Assembly: GCA_030686995.1 (NCBI GenBank)
Contig: CM060704.1
Coordinates: forward strand, 173,969,718 to 174,033,717
DNA: 64,000 bases
Direction of reading: 5' to 3'
Source: Artemisia argyi
Taxonomy: Eukaryota; Streptophyta; Magnoliopsida; Asterales; Asteraceae
This document shows, one piece after another, positions 1 to 11,213 of this stretch. Each line of letters starts with the position of its first letter. Position 1 is the stretch's first letter. The notes under the pieces are model-generated. The model made no database searches and was not told where the DNA came from. It was given only the letters and a program-made list of their open reading frames with translations. The position numbers and the translations under genes were made by a program.

Positions 1-204
1 AGTCTCATTTGATCCACATTAACCACATATGCTATACAAATCTGTTAACCGAAACAAGAACCAAAGAACCTTCAACTATACAAATCTATCTATGATACAT
101 GCTTCATTGTATCATCCTTGGTAGCAGTTAAGTAAAACTCATACGTTTCTTTATACTCAAACTTAAACTCATGATTTATTGCCCAATATAGTAACATCAA
201 CAAC

Positions 205-408
205 TTAAAATCAGCACAAACAGAATTATTGAGGCTAAAAAAATATGTTGAAATATTCCCGTCGACATGTCGACGGGAAAATACGAGTATGAAAAATTCA
301 ACGCAGTGGGGCTCGGTCAAGCGTTTTTTTTGTCGTTTTCTGCCTTATGCAGTCGACATACTGTCGACGGGAAAACCCTCGACGCCTGTTCTCCTTATTC
401 TTGTAGTG
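205..408. mobile_element. CACTA transposon terminal fragment
   Basis: The sequence ends at 408 with CTTATTCTTGTAGTG, the reverse complement of the CACTACAAGAA terminus known from plant CACTA elements. Just inside lie two copies of a GTCGAC-rich sub-terminal motif (about 263-280 and 353-373, each followed by GGGAAAA), typical of CACTA sub-terminal repeats. A 20-bp stretch (CTTAAAATCAGCACAAACAG) occurs on both sides, near 204 and 438, so the fragment sits inside a short direct repeat. No opposite CACTA terminus is visible, so the element is truncated or rearranged. No transposase is encoded. Confidence 0.45.
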
Positions 409-864
409 TATTTTATCATCAACGGCCAATCTGATCATCTTAAAATCAGCACAAACAGAATCATGATCATCTTGTTCAAACCAAACTCTACATCGAACTA
501 TCGACTACACATAACCGATTCTGAAACTATCGAACAAAAACCGAACGCCTAATACTACGCATATCCGATTTCGAGGAACCGTAATTCTACTACTCAAGTG
601 CTCATATACAGAACAAACAATCCAACCGAACCTAACAACTATTAAACACATGCAGACATTTAGTAATAACATGACAATAATTTTGTTAATTGAACTACTG
701 ATACATCATAATTGGAAAGAGATGAACTAACCTAGCTAATGGTTACGATAAGACGGTGATACAGCGACGATACGGCGGAGAGAAAACTAGAGGTGAAAGT
801 CTGTTAATGCATATGGTTGGGGAGGCGTTATGGTGGTTCTTGGCAATGGTAGTTAGTTGGCAAT
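409..864. other. No gene seen
   Basis: Unremarkable AT-rich non-coding sequence with no extended reading frame. Only a short direct repeat (GGCAATGGTAGTTAGTTG, about 842-879) stands out. Confidence 0.5.
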
Positions 865-1688
865 GGTAGTTAGTTGTGGTTTCCATTAATGGATGTTTGT
901 TTGGGTTTGGGAGGGAAGCGGATGTAAATGTACTTTTTGGATGTCTATCGTGTTTGACTAGGGGGGAGTTTGTTTAAGCGGGCTTATTAGCTTATTTTAT
1001 TTCGGCTTATATTTCATAAGCTCAAATTTATCAGCTTATTTTGGGACCTCATGGGCTTATATGATTTTATTATATTAAGCTTATATAAGCCCACAAAGTC
1101 TCCAAATAAATATAAGCCGAAATAGAATAACCTTATAAGCCCACAAATAAGCTTAAACAAACACCCCCTAGGGCTCCAGCTCGTCTTCACTATGCTAATG
1201 CTTCAGTTCTTTAAGACGTTTGGGTGAAACGAGCCGATTTGCACAACACGTTAAAACTCGAGACCAGTTCGATTCGAATAGAGCTCGTTTATTAAACAAG
1301 CCGAGTTAAATGAGTTTTTACATTTTTTATAAATAAATTCTTATATCATATATTTGTGGGTAAAGACTTTTTTAGTATTTTACATTTTTTATAAACCATA
1401 ACTATCATAAAAAGGAAAAATCAAACCTATGAACAACTAGTAAAAACACATCTAACTTAACCACGAAGATTAATATCAAACGATTTAGCATAAGCCATTT
1501 GATCTTCGGTAAGCCCAAGAGAATCGAAATCAGCATCATCATACGGGTCATCTTCGTAGGTCTCTTTCCAATGTTCGTGCAGACTAGACTTCCCAACTCC
1601 AATACCACTAGTAGATGCTTTATTAACCTTTGGATTAGATGTCATAAAGTTCGCAGTACCCTCTTCGCTATCAGTATCATCATTAACC
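865..1688. repeat. Direct segmental repeat, copy 1
   Basis: This stretch is repeated at 3287-4119 in the same order and orientation with scattered substitutions and small indels. It carries a MITE (961-1167), an AT-rich part and the C-terminal end of a zinc-knuckle gag on the minus strand. The copies begin at GGTAGTTAGTTGTGG and end at ATTAACC, after which they differ. Confidence 0.8.
961..1167. mobile_element. MITE with GGGG-TTTGTTTAAGC inverted ends
   Basis: The left end GGGGGGAGTTTGTTTAAGC matches the reverse complement of the right end (GCTTAAACAAACACCCC) apart from one indel or substitution near the tip. CTA flanks both ends (958-960 and 1168-1170). The 3-bp target duplication and G-rich tip suggest a Tourist/PIF-Harbinger-like MITE. 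The interior has further AAGCTTAT-type inverted motifs and no reading frame. Confidence 0.65.
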
Positions 1689-2960
1689 TTCTTAATTCCG
1701 GTGTTCGCACCTTCATTAGGGAAGGTAGTATCTTTCTTTGGCCGACGCCCTTGTTGATAGGAAGGTGATTCACATTCAGCTCCTCACAAACCTTTTCTCC
1801 TTCCTCCATGCCACTAAAAACACCAAACACACTTGTCGTCTTGACCAAGTTAGCATCCTTTTTTGGTTTTCTAGATGTTGAAGCCTCCTTTGATTTATCC
1901 TTAGATGTTGAACACTCATTCGTCATTGGCTTCTTCCCAACAGGACGATACTCAACCTTCTTGCTTAGAGAAAGGCCTCTTCTAGGTTTTAAACCCTTTC
2001 GCTTTACTTCAGTAAACCCGTCTTTTGGGTCCCTAGTCACAACTAGGGATGGCAAAAAAAAAAAAAAAACCCCCCGAACCTGAAGGGGAAAATTCAAAAC
2101 CCGAACTAATTGGGGCGGGGTGAGGCATTACGGGGTAGGTTTGGGGCTTAAATGGGAATTTTAATCGGGTTTGGAGCGGAGAGCGGAGAATAACATCCCT
2201 GCCCCGCCTTGCCCGAATAATATATACACATATACAAATATATCTATATTTATGAGGTACTTTGTTAGTATTTACATAATAAAATAATTTTTTATTTTAT
2301 TTATTTTTTATTTATTTTATTTGTGTATAACATTATCATTAAAAACTTAATAATACTTTTTGTAATTGATTATTAATAGGTTCTTAATTCTTCAAGTTAT
2401 TGCTAACGGTCTAAAAATAATAATAAATTTGAAATGGTGCGGCTTTTGTCGAGAATTGCACTCAAAGATGACACCCCGCTAAGATCAACAATTAGTACAG
2501 GGCGGGTTTGGGGGAGTATTGTGCCTCAACGGGGCACCCCGATTAGATCCCCAATGAAGATCAGTTTCGGGAGAACTTTGATAATCGGGTTTGGGGATGG
2601 GGATGGCCGCCCTGCCCCAAAGCCGCCTGATTGCCATCCCTAGTCACAACCTTCACCTTTGGAACCGTAACATGCTTAGGACATTGATTGTTCGTGTGAC
2701 CAAAAATCTTACATGAATCACATCCAGGGAGTGTCCACTTGTATTCAACCCAATGGTCATTCGTGTGTAACCGGGTGTATCTAACAACGGGACAACAACC
2801 ACCAAACTATCTTTGAGCTCATATTCCGCGTTTAACTCGATAAGTGCCCAAGCATAGCTATTCCTACCTCACAATTCCTCACACATAGTATCAGTATATG
2901 AGTCAAGAAGCATGGGAGTACCCAATTTCGATGCAATTAGAACGACAAAGAAGACTTCTC
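1464..2960 (-). pseudogene. Decayed retroelement gag with CCHC zinc knuckle
   Basis: Read on the minus strand, 2950-2640 encodes a decayed gag-like segment (GTPMLLDSYTDTMCEEL...) leading to a CCHC knuckle CDSCKIFGHTNNQC (C-x2-C-x4-H-x4-C) near 2670-2715. It continues after the inserted hAT element through a basic linker (RDPKDGFTEVKRKG...) to an acidic C-terminus (DDPYDDADFDSLGLTEDQ). This arrangement is known from DUF4283/zinc-knuckle ORF1-type proteins of plant non-LTR and related retroelements, including families I remember from Asteraceae. Lesions: TGA in place of a conserved Trp after CEEL, a frameshift before the knuckle, and the 599-bp insertion at 2044-2642. A second decayed copy of the 2.7-3.28 kb part lies at about 60655-61230. 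Confidence 0.75.
2044..2642. mobile_element. Non-autonomous hAT element, 599 bp
   Basis: Perfect inverted ends TAGGGATGGCA and TGCCATCCCTA are flanked by an exact 8-bp target duplication GTCACAAC (2036-2043 and 2643-2650), the diagnostic hAT arrangement. The interior has a poly(A) run just inside the left end and G/C-rich arms around an AT-rich core, with no transposase. Removing the element plus one target copy rejoins the host gag frame (KVKVVT then RDPKDG), so the insertion site is unambiguous. Confidence 0.93.
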
Positions 2961-3382
2961 TTCGTCGACCAATAGGGAGAGGGTGGGAGGAGGGAGTCAA
3001 CAATAAGGGAAACAACAGTTACTTTCCATGTGAACTGTGCCGTTTCCTTACTTAGGCCAACCTTCGTTTAGAACCCCTTGCTCTATATATTATCTCATAA
3101 GCAAGTGAAATAATATCACTTGATCAACAGATCCTAACTTCGTGTACAGAGTAATGATAGTTAGAGTCCTAACAACAGAGTTTTAAAAAGTCCTAACAAT
3201 CAAGTAAAAAGTCCAAACAATAGAGAGTTCTGTACTTCACAAAAACGTAAACAAATCTTTAAGAATGGCATGTTAGGTCGTCTAGTGGTAGTTAGTTGTG
3301 GTTTCCATTAATGGATGTTTGTTTGGGTTTGGGAGGGAAGGAGATGTAAATGTACTTTTTGGATGTCTATTGTGTTTGACTA

Positions 3383-3578
3383 GGGGAGAGTTTGTTTAAG
3401 CGGGCTTATTAGCTTATTTTATTTCAGCTTATATTTCAAAAGCTCAAATTTATCAGCTTATTTTGGGACCTTATGGGCTTACATAATTTTATTATATCAT
3501 AATAAGCTTATATAAGCCCATAAAGTCTCCAAATTAAATAAGCTGATAAGCCCACAAATAAGCTTAAACAAACACCCC
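3383..3578. mobile_element. MITE, second copy
   Basis: Copy of the 961-1167 MITE carried by the segmental repeat. Ends are GGGGAGAGTTTG and AAACACCCC with CTA on both sides (3380-3382, 3579-3581). The interior differs from the first copy by short deletions. Confidence 0.65.
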
Positions 3579-3851
3579 CTATGGCTCTGGCTCGTCTTCA
3601 CTTTGCTAATGCTTCGGTTCTTTAAGACGTTTGGGTGTTAACGAGCCGATTTGCATGACACGTTAAAACTCGTGTCCAGCTCGGTTCGAATAAAACTCGT
3701 TTAATAAACAAGCCGAGTTAATTGAGTTTTTACATTTTTTATAAATAAATTCTTATATCATATATTTTTGGGTAAAGAGTTTTTAAGTATTTTACATTTT
3801 TTATAAACCATAACTATCATAAAAATAATGAAAAATCAAACTTATGAATAA

Positions 3852-4119
3852 CTAGTAAATACACATATCTAATTTGACTACAAATATTAATATCAAACGC
3901 TTTACATAAGCCATTTGATCTTTGATAAGCCCAAGAGAATCGAAATCAGCATCATCATACGGGTCATCTTCGTAGGTCTCTTTCCAATGTTCGTGCAGAC
4001 TAGACTTCCCAACTCCAGTACCGCTAGTAGACGCTTTATTAACATTTGGATTAGATGTCATAAAGTTCGCAGTTTCATTATACACCTCATCCTCTTCGCT
4101 ATCAGTATCCTCATTAACC
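3852..4119 (-). pseudogene. Zinc-knuckle gag C-terminal fragment, copy 2
   Basis: The minus strand encodes the acidic gag C-terminus again (NEDTDSEEDEVYNETANF then DDPYDDADFDSLGL). It is cut off abruptly at 4119 where unrelated AT-rich sequence begins. No zinc knuckle remains, so this is a fragment produced by the segmental repeat. Confidence 0.7.
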
Positions 4120-7100
4120 AAATATGCCAAGAGAATGTGTGTTTTTGTATTTGTGTATGTGCAGGTACGGATATATGAAAAATGAACAAAAACAAAGCCA
4201 AAACCGACAAAAACGAGCACGAGATTGGAAAAAGGTCAAAAGCCGGAGCCGGAGAAGCAAAATAATCAAAGAAAGCTTAAAATGTCAATGGAAGTCCTCA
4301 GTGATTCACAAAATTGTATAAATGGTCCCTGGTGAAAGAATTGAAGAAATGACACATTCAATTTTTGGAAATTACAAAAATGGTCCTTTGAGTAAATTTG
4401 GAAGTTAAGACAAATGAGGTCCTCCAAGAATCAGAGATTGTCAATACAAGCCCTTGGGAAGAACTTTGAAAGATTTACAGATTCAGTCCCTGGGATTTTT
4501 AGTATTACAACATAAGTCCTTATATAATTTTACTCTTAAAAACATTACACTACAACCGGATCCTAGCTTAAATACACCAAAGCCCAAAATAACATTTAAG
4601 CCCATCACCATACCACCTTAAATTATACCCAGTCCACACCTTAATAACCCAATCCAATAAAAACCTTACCCAATCCACTCTATGTACCCGGTCAACACCC
4701 AAGTCTTACCCGGTCAACAGAATTAATAAAAATACCCCAACCCCCATTTTACCGCCCCCCAAATTCAGCCCCCTACCCAGATTTCATTGTACGATGAACC
4801 CTAATTCACCACCCCTCAAAATTACCCCACTTAAATGATTATTACCCAATGATTGGGGCTTCTAGAATGTCAGGGAATATCACTGCATACGTGGACCAAT
4901 AGAAGCTTACACGCAGGATTCACAAGTACTCACAAATCGATCCAAGGGATGAGAATCAAGGATGAGATTAGATAGAGAAAGCACATCCAGAAGCTTCACC
5001 AAGCCCTGGCACTCCTCACATCAGCCTGTATATACCTCACTCCTCACTCATATGAAGCTGTTAGATTTTAGGATTAGATTAGGTTAGGAGTAGGGTAATT
5101 TAGTTTAGCTTATTATTGTATTTCTGTTTTCCAGTTGTACTCTCAATTCAAGTTTTAATACAATTCTAAGTTTCAATTAAAATTCCTTGCAATTTATTTT
5201 CAAATATTTAGTTGCTTTAAATCTGTTCTTAGCCTTCATTTAAATCTGTTTTGAGCTTATTCTAGCTTATGCAATATTCATTTGTGATTTTAATGGCATC
5301 AAAAATGTTGGTCAACCAAAGTCAATAGTATCTCAAGGTTATGATTCTGATGGTTCTGGTGTTGCTTTGAACAATTGATGGTGTATGCTGGAGCCTATCT
5401 AAAGATAGGCTGTGAGGGAGCACCTCTCTGTTTGGCTGAGAGGTGGTAGTAAGTTCTCTACTTTTTCAATTCTGCTATTCTCTTATTTCTGTCTCTATTT
5501 ACTGTTTCATTAATACAAGTCTGCTTATTCTAGTTTAATCTTAGTTATTTGTAGCTATTCAGTAGTTGTTTATTGTTATTATAGTTTAGTTGAGTATCAG
5601 TTTGATTTGATTTGGTTTGTTTCTGTTTCACCTATCTGTCATACCATTTGGATCTGTATTTCTGTGATTAGTTGCATATGTAGGTCTGAGATTCTGGTTC
5701 ATTTAGCCTATTGATTCTTATTCTGATCTTATTTGGTGGTTTTATTTGATTAGATAGTGATTTGCTGTTTGAAATAGTGAGACAGTCACCACTTTAAGAG
5801 GGTGTTTGGATCAATTAGATAACCAGGGTCATTGTTGTTAGTTTGTTGATTTTACTGCCTAAGTAGCTTTTTCTGGTATAGGTTAGGTTAGTCAGATTAT
5901 TAAAATTGGTGGATCATAGTTTAAAAGTCAAAGGTTAGTGAAATCCAAGTCTGTGCTTAATGGTGTGTTCTGAGCATATTTGATTTTTGCATAATTGTAG
6001 ATTTAGAGTTCATGTAGGTAATTCAAGTGCTTAAGTAGCTTAATATATCACCTAGGTTTAGTTTTGATCAGCAGAAACTAAGAATAGTCAACATAGGATT
6101 GCATTTCAAAAGTCAAAGTTCAGGGAAAACCTGTCCCAAAACCATCTGTTCTCAAGTCATTTTTAGGGATTGATTAAGCTTTTAAGTGGATTCTTTTTTT
6201 GGATTTAGCATCTCAATAGTTCAGTCAGAGTTTTGCCCCCATAAGATTTCACTAAACAGCTTATTGGTACTGCTTATTTTGCCTATTTAGTTGAGTAGTT
6301 CTAGCTAAGTTCCTGATTTTAGTTTAGGGTTGCTATTGTGTTTTGTTGATCCATATTCTGAGATTTGTGGCTCATTTGAGTTCATTTGTGCTTGTGGTTG
6401 CTTATTTCACTATCGGAATTCCATTGCTTATGTCTGTTGCTTATTGCTTATTTCCATATAGCTTATTTCAACTGAATTGGTCTTTATCTATGTTTCTGAG
6501 TTCAAACTTGTTTTCCATCTGTTTATTTGAGCTTTATTTAGTCTAAATTACATTGGGTCAAAGTTTGGTTAACTCTGGTCAAGGAGTGCTTATAAATAAG
6601 CACTCCAAATAAGCAGTTTATAGCTTATCAGTACTTTTCTAGCTTATTTTATTTTCAAAATATTTTCTCAAGCTTATTTTAATATTTTAGATTTTCTGTA
6701 ATTTTTTCAAATTTTTCTGAATAGGTTTACTATTTTCTTATTTAATTTGAGTTTTTAATCAATTTTTAATATTTTTTAATTACCAAAAATTCCAAAAACA
6801 ATCAGAAAAAGCCTAGAAAAATCCAAAAATATTTTAGAAATTTATTTTCATTTATTTTAGAATTTTAGAAATAAATTTTGCATTTTTCCTATTTATTTTG
6901 AATTTTATTTGAATTTTTATTACTTTTTAATTAGAATTAATAATTTTTAATTCCTAAAAAACACACAAAAAGCCAAAAAAATTATTTTTTAGTTTTAAAA
7001 TTACTTTTTAGTTATTTTATAATTTTCAAAATTTATTTTTTATTTTTCTCACCTTATTTGCATTTTCTTTTAATTTTTAATTAGTTAATTAGTTTTTAAT

Positions 7101-7560
7101 TCATAAAAAATAAATAAAAAGTCAAAAAATTATTTTTCTTTTTCTCAAAATTTTCTTTTATCATTTTTAACCTTTTAAAATTATTTTCAAGTCCTTAGGG
7201 GTAGTGTAGCTTAAAATTCACTTTTTATTTCGTACGTTTACGTTTATTTCGCGTTTTAGCTTACGTTTTTGATTTTACGTTACGCTTTTGGTTTAAATAC
7301 TCGAAATACGTGCTTAAGTGATTATTTGTGCTTCATTTACTTATTCATTAGTATAATCTTTTCAAAATCACTTTTTACCACTTTCACGACACGTTTCACG
7401 AATCGGGAATTCAAAATTCCATTCATCCTTCACACGGACTACGACCTCGGGTTATCCGTATTTCTTTGCGGATTTCTTGAGTAATACTTATACTATTATA
7501 TACTTGATTTGATTTTTATCACATCACTTACCATTTAAGATACCGTAATTTAACCCTACA
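4120..7560. other. AT-rich non-coding block, probably retroelement-derived
   Basis: No coding sequence is recognisable in either strand over 3.4 kb. Composition changes in steps: C/A-rich (about 4540-4860), then T-rich, then extremely AT-rich (about 6600-7200). A TATA-like TATATACCTC sits near 5030 and a short inverted repeat (CCTATCTAAAGATAGGC) near 5394. Such zoned composition is common in LTRs and untranslated regions of large gypsy elements, but I find no matching LTR pair, PBS or polypurine tract, so the assignment is tentative. Confidence 0.35.
6770..7160. repeat. Diverged ~150-bp AT-rich tandem repeats
   Basis: Three diverged passages repeat the order TTTTTAATT, then AATTC or TTCATAAAAAA, then AAAAAGCC or AAAAAGTC followed by an A-run and TTATTTTT. 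The AAAAAG(C/T)C landmark falls near 6806, 6968 and 7116, giving spacings of about 150-160 bp. Judged by eye only. Confidence 0.4.
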
Positions 7561-8258
7561 GAGGGATCAACCGTCAACATTAATTCTAAACAAATATGTG
7601 AATAAGGATGGAAGAAACTAGTTTCTATACATTGAGAGATAGTCAGTGGCAAATGATACTCTTCGCATCTTCCATCAAAACGCTCCACCATAGAGTACAG
7701 AATCTAATCTTCAAGCAAATTCACTTCAGGAGCAAACCGAAAAATGTATGTGAATTAATAAAGTGATAGATTGATACCAAATTCAATGATTTTAATCACA
7801 ATACAAAGCTTCAAATAAGGAGTACCATGGGTTGTGTTATTATCTCAAGTGAATCAAATCAAAGGAAACAGATCAAACGGGTAAAAAGTTTCCCTAAGTT
7901 TTATTTTGATTGATATTAAGCCCCTGATTCGTTTTAGTCAAATTTTTACCCTCAAGGAATATTATTTTTTCTGTAATCTCTCATGGATTGTTGAATGAGA
8001 GATCAAACTCAAAATATATGATAAAAGTAAATGAAATTTATAGTTAAAAAAAATCCAGTCGCATCAATTCCCATAAATAAAAAGATAAATATTAATAGTT
8101 AACAAAGTACTAATAGTAAATTAATACAAGCACAAGATGGAAATTAGTCACCATACGTCGATGCAGGACAGTCATGTTAGATATTTTAGTTCTTGTGACA
8201 GGTGGTCTTCTTATTCTTCAGTTTATGCTTCTTGTACATTTTAACAAAAAAAATTAAC
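7561..8258. other. No gene seen; 3' side of RFWD3-like fragment
   Basis: Non-coding sequence with frequent stops. On the minus strand it would follow the coiled-coil exon of the RFWD3-like fragment. I could not recognise any WD40 exon here, so the fragment is also truncated at its 3' side. Confidence 0.4.
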
Positions 8259-8997
8259 CTTGGCAGATGTTGGGAAACCCTCTCACCCAATGCATTAAAC
8301 CGCAGTTTCAAAGCAAGAACGCGTTCTTCCAATGCATCACCGTGCTGTTCCAATTCATCAGCCTGCTGTTTTAAAGCAACAGCTTGCCGTTGCAATGCAT
8401 TAGGCTGTCCTAATTCATCAACTGGCTGTCCCAATTCCTCAGCCCGTTGTTTCAATTCCTCAAGCTGTTGTGTTACATCATTCCACTGGCTCATCAATTC
8501 AGTGAATTTGCAGCTGCTGACAAACATGTAACATCCGCTTTTTGTCATCCGGGTACAGCTTATGTGCATCACGCCATCGACACTCCTCATTAAGCTTGAA
8601 TTCATTAAAACCGTGTTTGGTGAATGGAAAGTATCTAGCGGATGATTCCTGCATAAATGATAATAGATATTTAGAACCAACTTATTATTAAAAGTCTCAA
8701 AGTTTTTTCTTTTTTTTTTTCTTTTCTTTTCTTTTTTTTTTAACCAAGAGGTAGATTACCTTATGTTGTGGAGAAACGCAAAGGCAATATGCATAAAGAA
8801 GTATAACATCCTTGTATGAGCATAACTTGTTGCATTGAGGGCACTGTTGATAAGAGGTGAGTAAGACAAGGTGCAATGTTAGAAATAAATTCAATTATGG
8901 TCAACAAAGTGGAAACCATACCTTCCCACAAGATGAACTTTGAAGAAGCCATTTCTTTATACATGACAATCCATAGATATGCCCACAAGGAAGACAA
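8259..8997 (-). pseudogene. RFWD3-like E3 ubiquitin ligase fragment (RING and coiled coil)
   Basis: Three minus-strand exons join in phase. Exon 8922-8997 reads CLPCGHIYGLSCIKKWLLQ, and exon 8760-8843 continues CPQCNKLCSYKDVILLYA; together they form the second half of a C3HC4 RING. The exon from 8648 to about 8259 begins ESSARYFPFTKHGF and continues into a heptad-rich coiled coil (LEELKQRAEELGQ, ALKQQADELEQ). RING plus LPCGHIYG...KCPQCN and a following coiled coil is the pattern of plant RFWD3-like ligases, normally followed by WD40 repeats. The first RING cysteines and everything upstream are missing, no WD40 part is seen, and exon three hits TGA after CQQLQIH with the coiled coil in a different frame. 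It is therefore best read as a broken fragment. A T/C-rich tract (8704-8741) lies in its last intron. Confidence 0.7.
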
Positions 8998-9323
8998 CTG
9001 CAACAATCATCACAAACATATAAGTAAAAGTATAAATTTAATGATATAGCCAGAATAGTCGCATTCGTTGACTAGATATAATATGCGTGATTGATTATCA
9101 AACAACAAGAATAATGAATTTAAATGATTCTTGGAAAAGATAATATACATTCAGATCATGTGCCCTAAGCTAACTGATTCTAACCAGATTTACTAGGCAA
9201 GCAAATTTGCAATGTTTGCCGGGGAGTATCGGACTATATATCTCTATAAGGCTCTTAAGAGTTAAAGGAGTAATGCTGAAATTGGCAAAAGCTAGAAGTA
9301 TATGGATCATCCATGTATAGTCA

Positions 9324-9704
9324 TGTTGGAAAATACCTCGACAACAATCCCGAAGTTCGATCGTGGAACGCTAGATCGCGAGTTATATCGAGCACCCGTA
9401 GCAAACACGAGAGACTACAAAGAACCGACTAGAATATATGCACACGTTATACCCTCAACGAACCCTTTATTAAAAACCTAATAAAGCTTTTACAATTGAG
9501 AAAGAAGAATAAATAACTAGCATCCCCCTCATCTCTATTTATAGAGATGAGGGGGTAGAGACCTTAGCTTGACTTGCAAGCCAAGCAAGTAGTTTCCTAA
9601 TCTAAGTACAATCCTAAACTTTATTTAAACTAAATACAATTAATCCCCTTATTATTGTCTAAGTAACATATAACCCTCCTAAGTATTGCTACTAACACAT
9701 AACA
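9324..9704 (-). mobile_element. 3' LTR of a Copia element (381 bp)
   Basis: Read on the minus strand the LTR begins TGTTATGTG and ends TTTTCCAACA, so it has matching TGTT...AACA tips. Immediately upstream is a polypurine tract, AAGGTGGAAAT, the usual Copia sequence before the 3' LTR. A TATA box (CTATAAATAG) lies near 9538. The sequence AGTCA (9319-9323) would be the target duplication, but the partner LTR is missing. Confidence 0.8.
9524..9555. promoter_or_regulatory. TATA box inside a perfect 15-bp-arm palindrome
   Basis: CCCCCTCATCTCTAT, TT, then ATAGAGATGAGGGGG: the arms are exact reverse complements and the LTR TATA box is the hairpin tip. Likely the Copia LTR promoter. Confidence 0.6.
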
Positions 9705-9752
9705 ATTTCCACCTTAGGAGTAATACTTAGGCATTAACGATACTCAGCATCT

Positions 9753-11065
9753 TCATCCAACGCTGGAACCTCGAACCGGGGACCGCCTTGTAAACCAGGC
9801 CTTGTACTTTAGTAACTTAGAGAGTTTAGCTTTCTTAGACTCCTTCACTTTCTTTTTTTCAGCAACATTACCCTCTGCACCCTCTTGACCAGGTATTCCG
9901 GTTACCGTAATGTCTGCCCCCACCTTTATACCAAGGTGTACATTTTCCTGCTCCTTTACCAAGCAGCCCGTGTTTGTCTTTTCTTCAAGTTGCTTGTCCT
10001 CCAACTTTATTTGAGCCACTGCAGCATCATTGTTACTATCCTGAATAACCTCAGCTTCACGATTTTCCTGAGCTCCCTGCAGTTCCACCTCAAACCAAAC
10101 ACGTTCATCAACCTGTACTCCATGGACTCCTGTTTTAACACCAGGACCAAGTTGTTTGAACCCAACTTGTTTATGACCAAGTTGTTTGAGACCAACTTGT
10201 TTATGACCAAGTTGTTTGAATCCAACTTGTTTTGAACCTCCATGCTTTTGTACACCAAAAGCCGTCACTTTTGCTTCAAGAGTATACACGCGGTTCTCTT
10301 TCCTGATCCCAGTCATCATAACCCGACAACTTTTGATCACCTTGACTCTACCCATCTGCATCTTCACAGTATAACCCTCTTTTTCAAGAGTACCCAATGA
10401 AATCAAACTTTTTCTTAACCCTGGAACATACCTGACATTTTTCAGTATAAAGCTTGAACCATCATGTAACTGCATCTTCACTTTTCCTGTCCCTTTGATA
10501 ATGCATGTCCTGTTATCACCTAACTTAACCGAACCACCATCAAAATCCTTGAAGTCATACAAGAAATCCCTCCTTTGTGTCATATGATAAGACCCACCTG
10601 AATCCATTACCAATTCAGCCATCTCATCATTCCAGACTACCACTAAGGCTTCTCCGAAGTAGGCGTTACCCTCGTCATCAAAAGAATCAGAATCCTGATC
10701 ATGCTTACCCTTCTTGACGATCCCACTTGACTTCTTCATTGGACAGTCTCTCTTCAGATGACCCTCTGAATGACATATGAAGCACTTGAGTTTACCAGTT
10801 CCACCCCTTGACTTAAACCACGAACTTCCACTAGAATGAGCTTTCCTTGAATGATCCGACCCTCCCCTTACATATAACCCATCACCAATTTCTTCCTTTG
10901 TTCCTTCGGTTCTTTTCTTCAACTCCCTTGAATTCAGAGTTGCGAGAACATCCTCCATTGTCAAGGATTCCCTCCTATACAACAATGTTTCCAGAAAGTT
11001 TTCGTAAGACGATGGCAACGACGTAAGTAACATAAGAGCCTGATCTTCATCCTCAATCTCGATAT
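9753..11065 (-). pseudogene. Copia gag-protease, internally deleted
   Basis: An open minus-strand frame of 426+ codons runs from the array edge to 9753. In order it shows a gag UBN2-type region (TSLPSSYENFLETLLYRRESLTMEDVL), a CCHC knuckle CFICHSEGHLKRDC, and a retropepsin site VMDSGGSYHMT with downstream ILKNVRYVPGLRKSLISLG. These are Copia/TNT1-type gag-protease features. It then has a decapeptide tandem repeat (KQVGFKQLGH types, 10140-10240) and a charged tail, and stops 48 bp before the polypurine tract. Integrase, reverse transcriptase and RNase H are absent, so this is a non-autonomous gag-bearing derivative. The gag N-terminus is also missing: upstream the frame runs into ATE exon sequence once the inserted array is removed. 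Confidence 0.8.
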
Positions 11066-11213
11066 TGATACGAACCTATCCCATACTAGGCTCGTATCGG
11101 TTCATAAGTCCAAGTGTAGAACTCACTCAAAAAGCTAGCTTGTAAGAGGAGGGGACACCTAGACTTATAAACCACCACCCAATCCCATACTTGGGCGATG
11201 TGGGATCGTAACA
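11066..11213 (-). repeat. Array LTR 1 (outer 3' LTR)
   Basis: 148 bp, first of eight LTRs (others at 11907, 12748, 13589, 14430, 15271, 16112 and 16953, each 148 bp). Contains a TATA-like TTTATAAG on the minus strand near 11166. The tips TGTTACGATCC and TGATACGAACC form an imperfect inverted repeat. The outer flank is GATAT. Confidence 0.9.

Larger units (their letters stand above)
3287..4119. repeat. Direct segmental repeat, copy 2
   Basis: Second copy of 865-1688, about 2.42 kb downstream. It keeps the MITE and the gag C-terminus, and retains about 20 bp of gag (VYNETA part) that copy 1 has lost. Confidence 0.8.

Noticed and set aside
8202..8531. Plus-strand 109-codon Cys/Ser-rich frame
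   Set aside because: It is antisense to the coiled-coil exon of the RFWD3-like fragment and reflects its regular heptads.
11066..11213. LTR as Cassandra type (5S rRNA-bearing TRIM)
   Set aside because: I looked for 5S internal promoter boxes in the 148-bp LTR and saw none.
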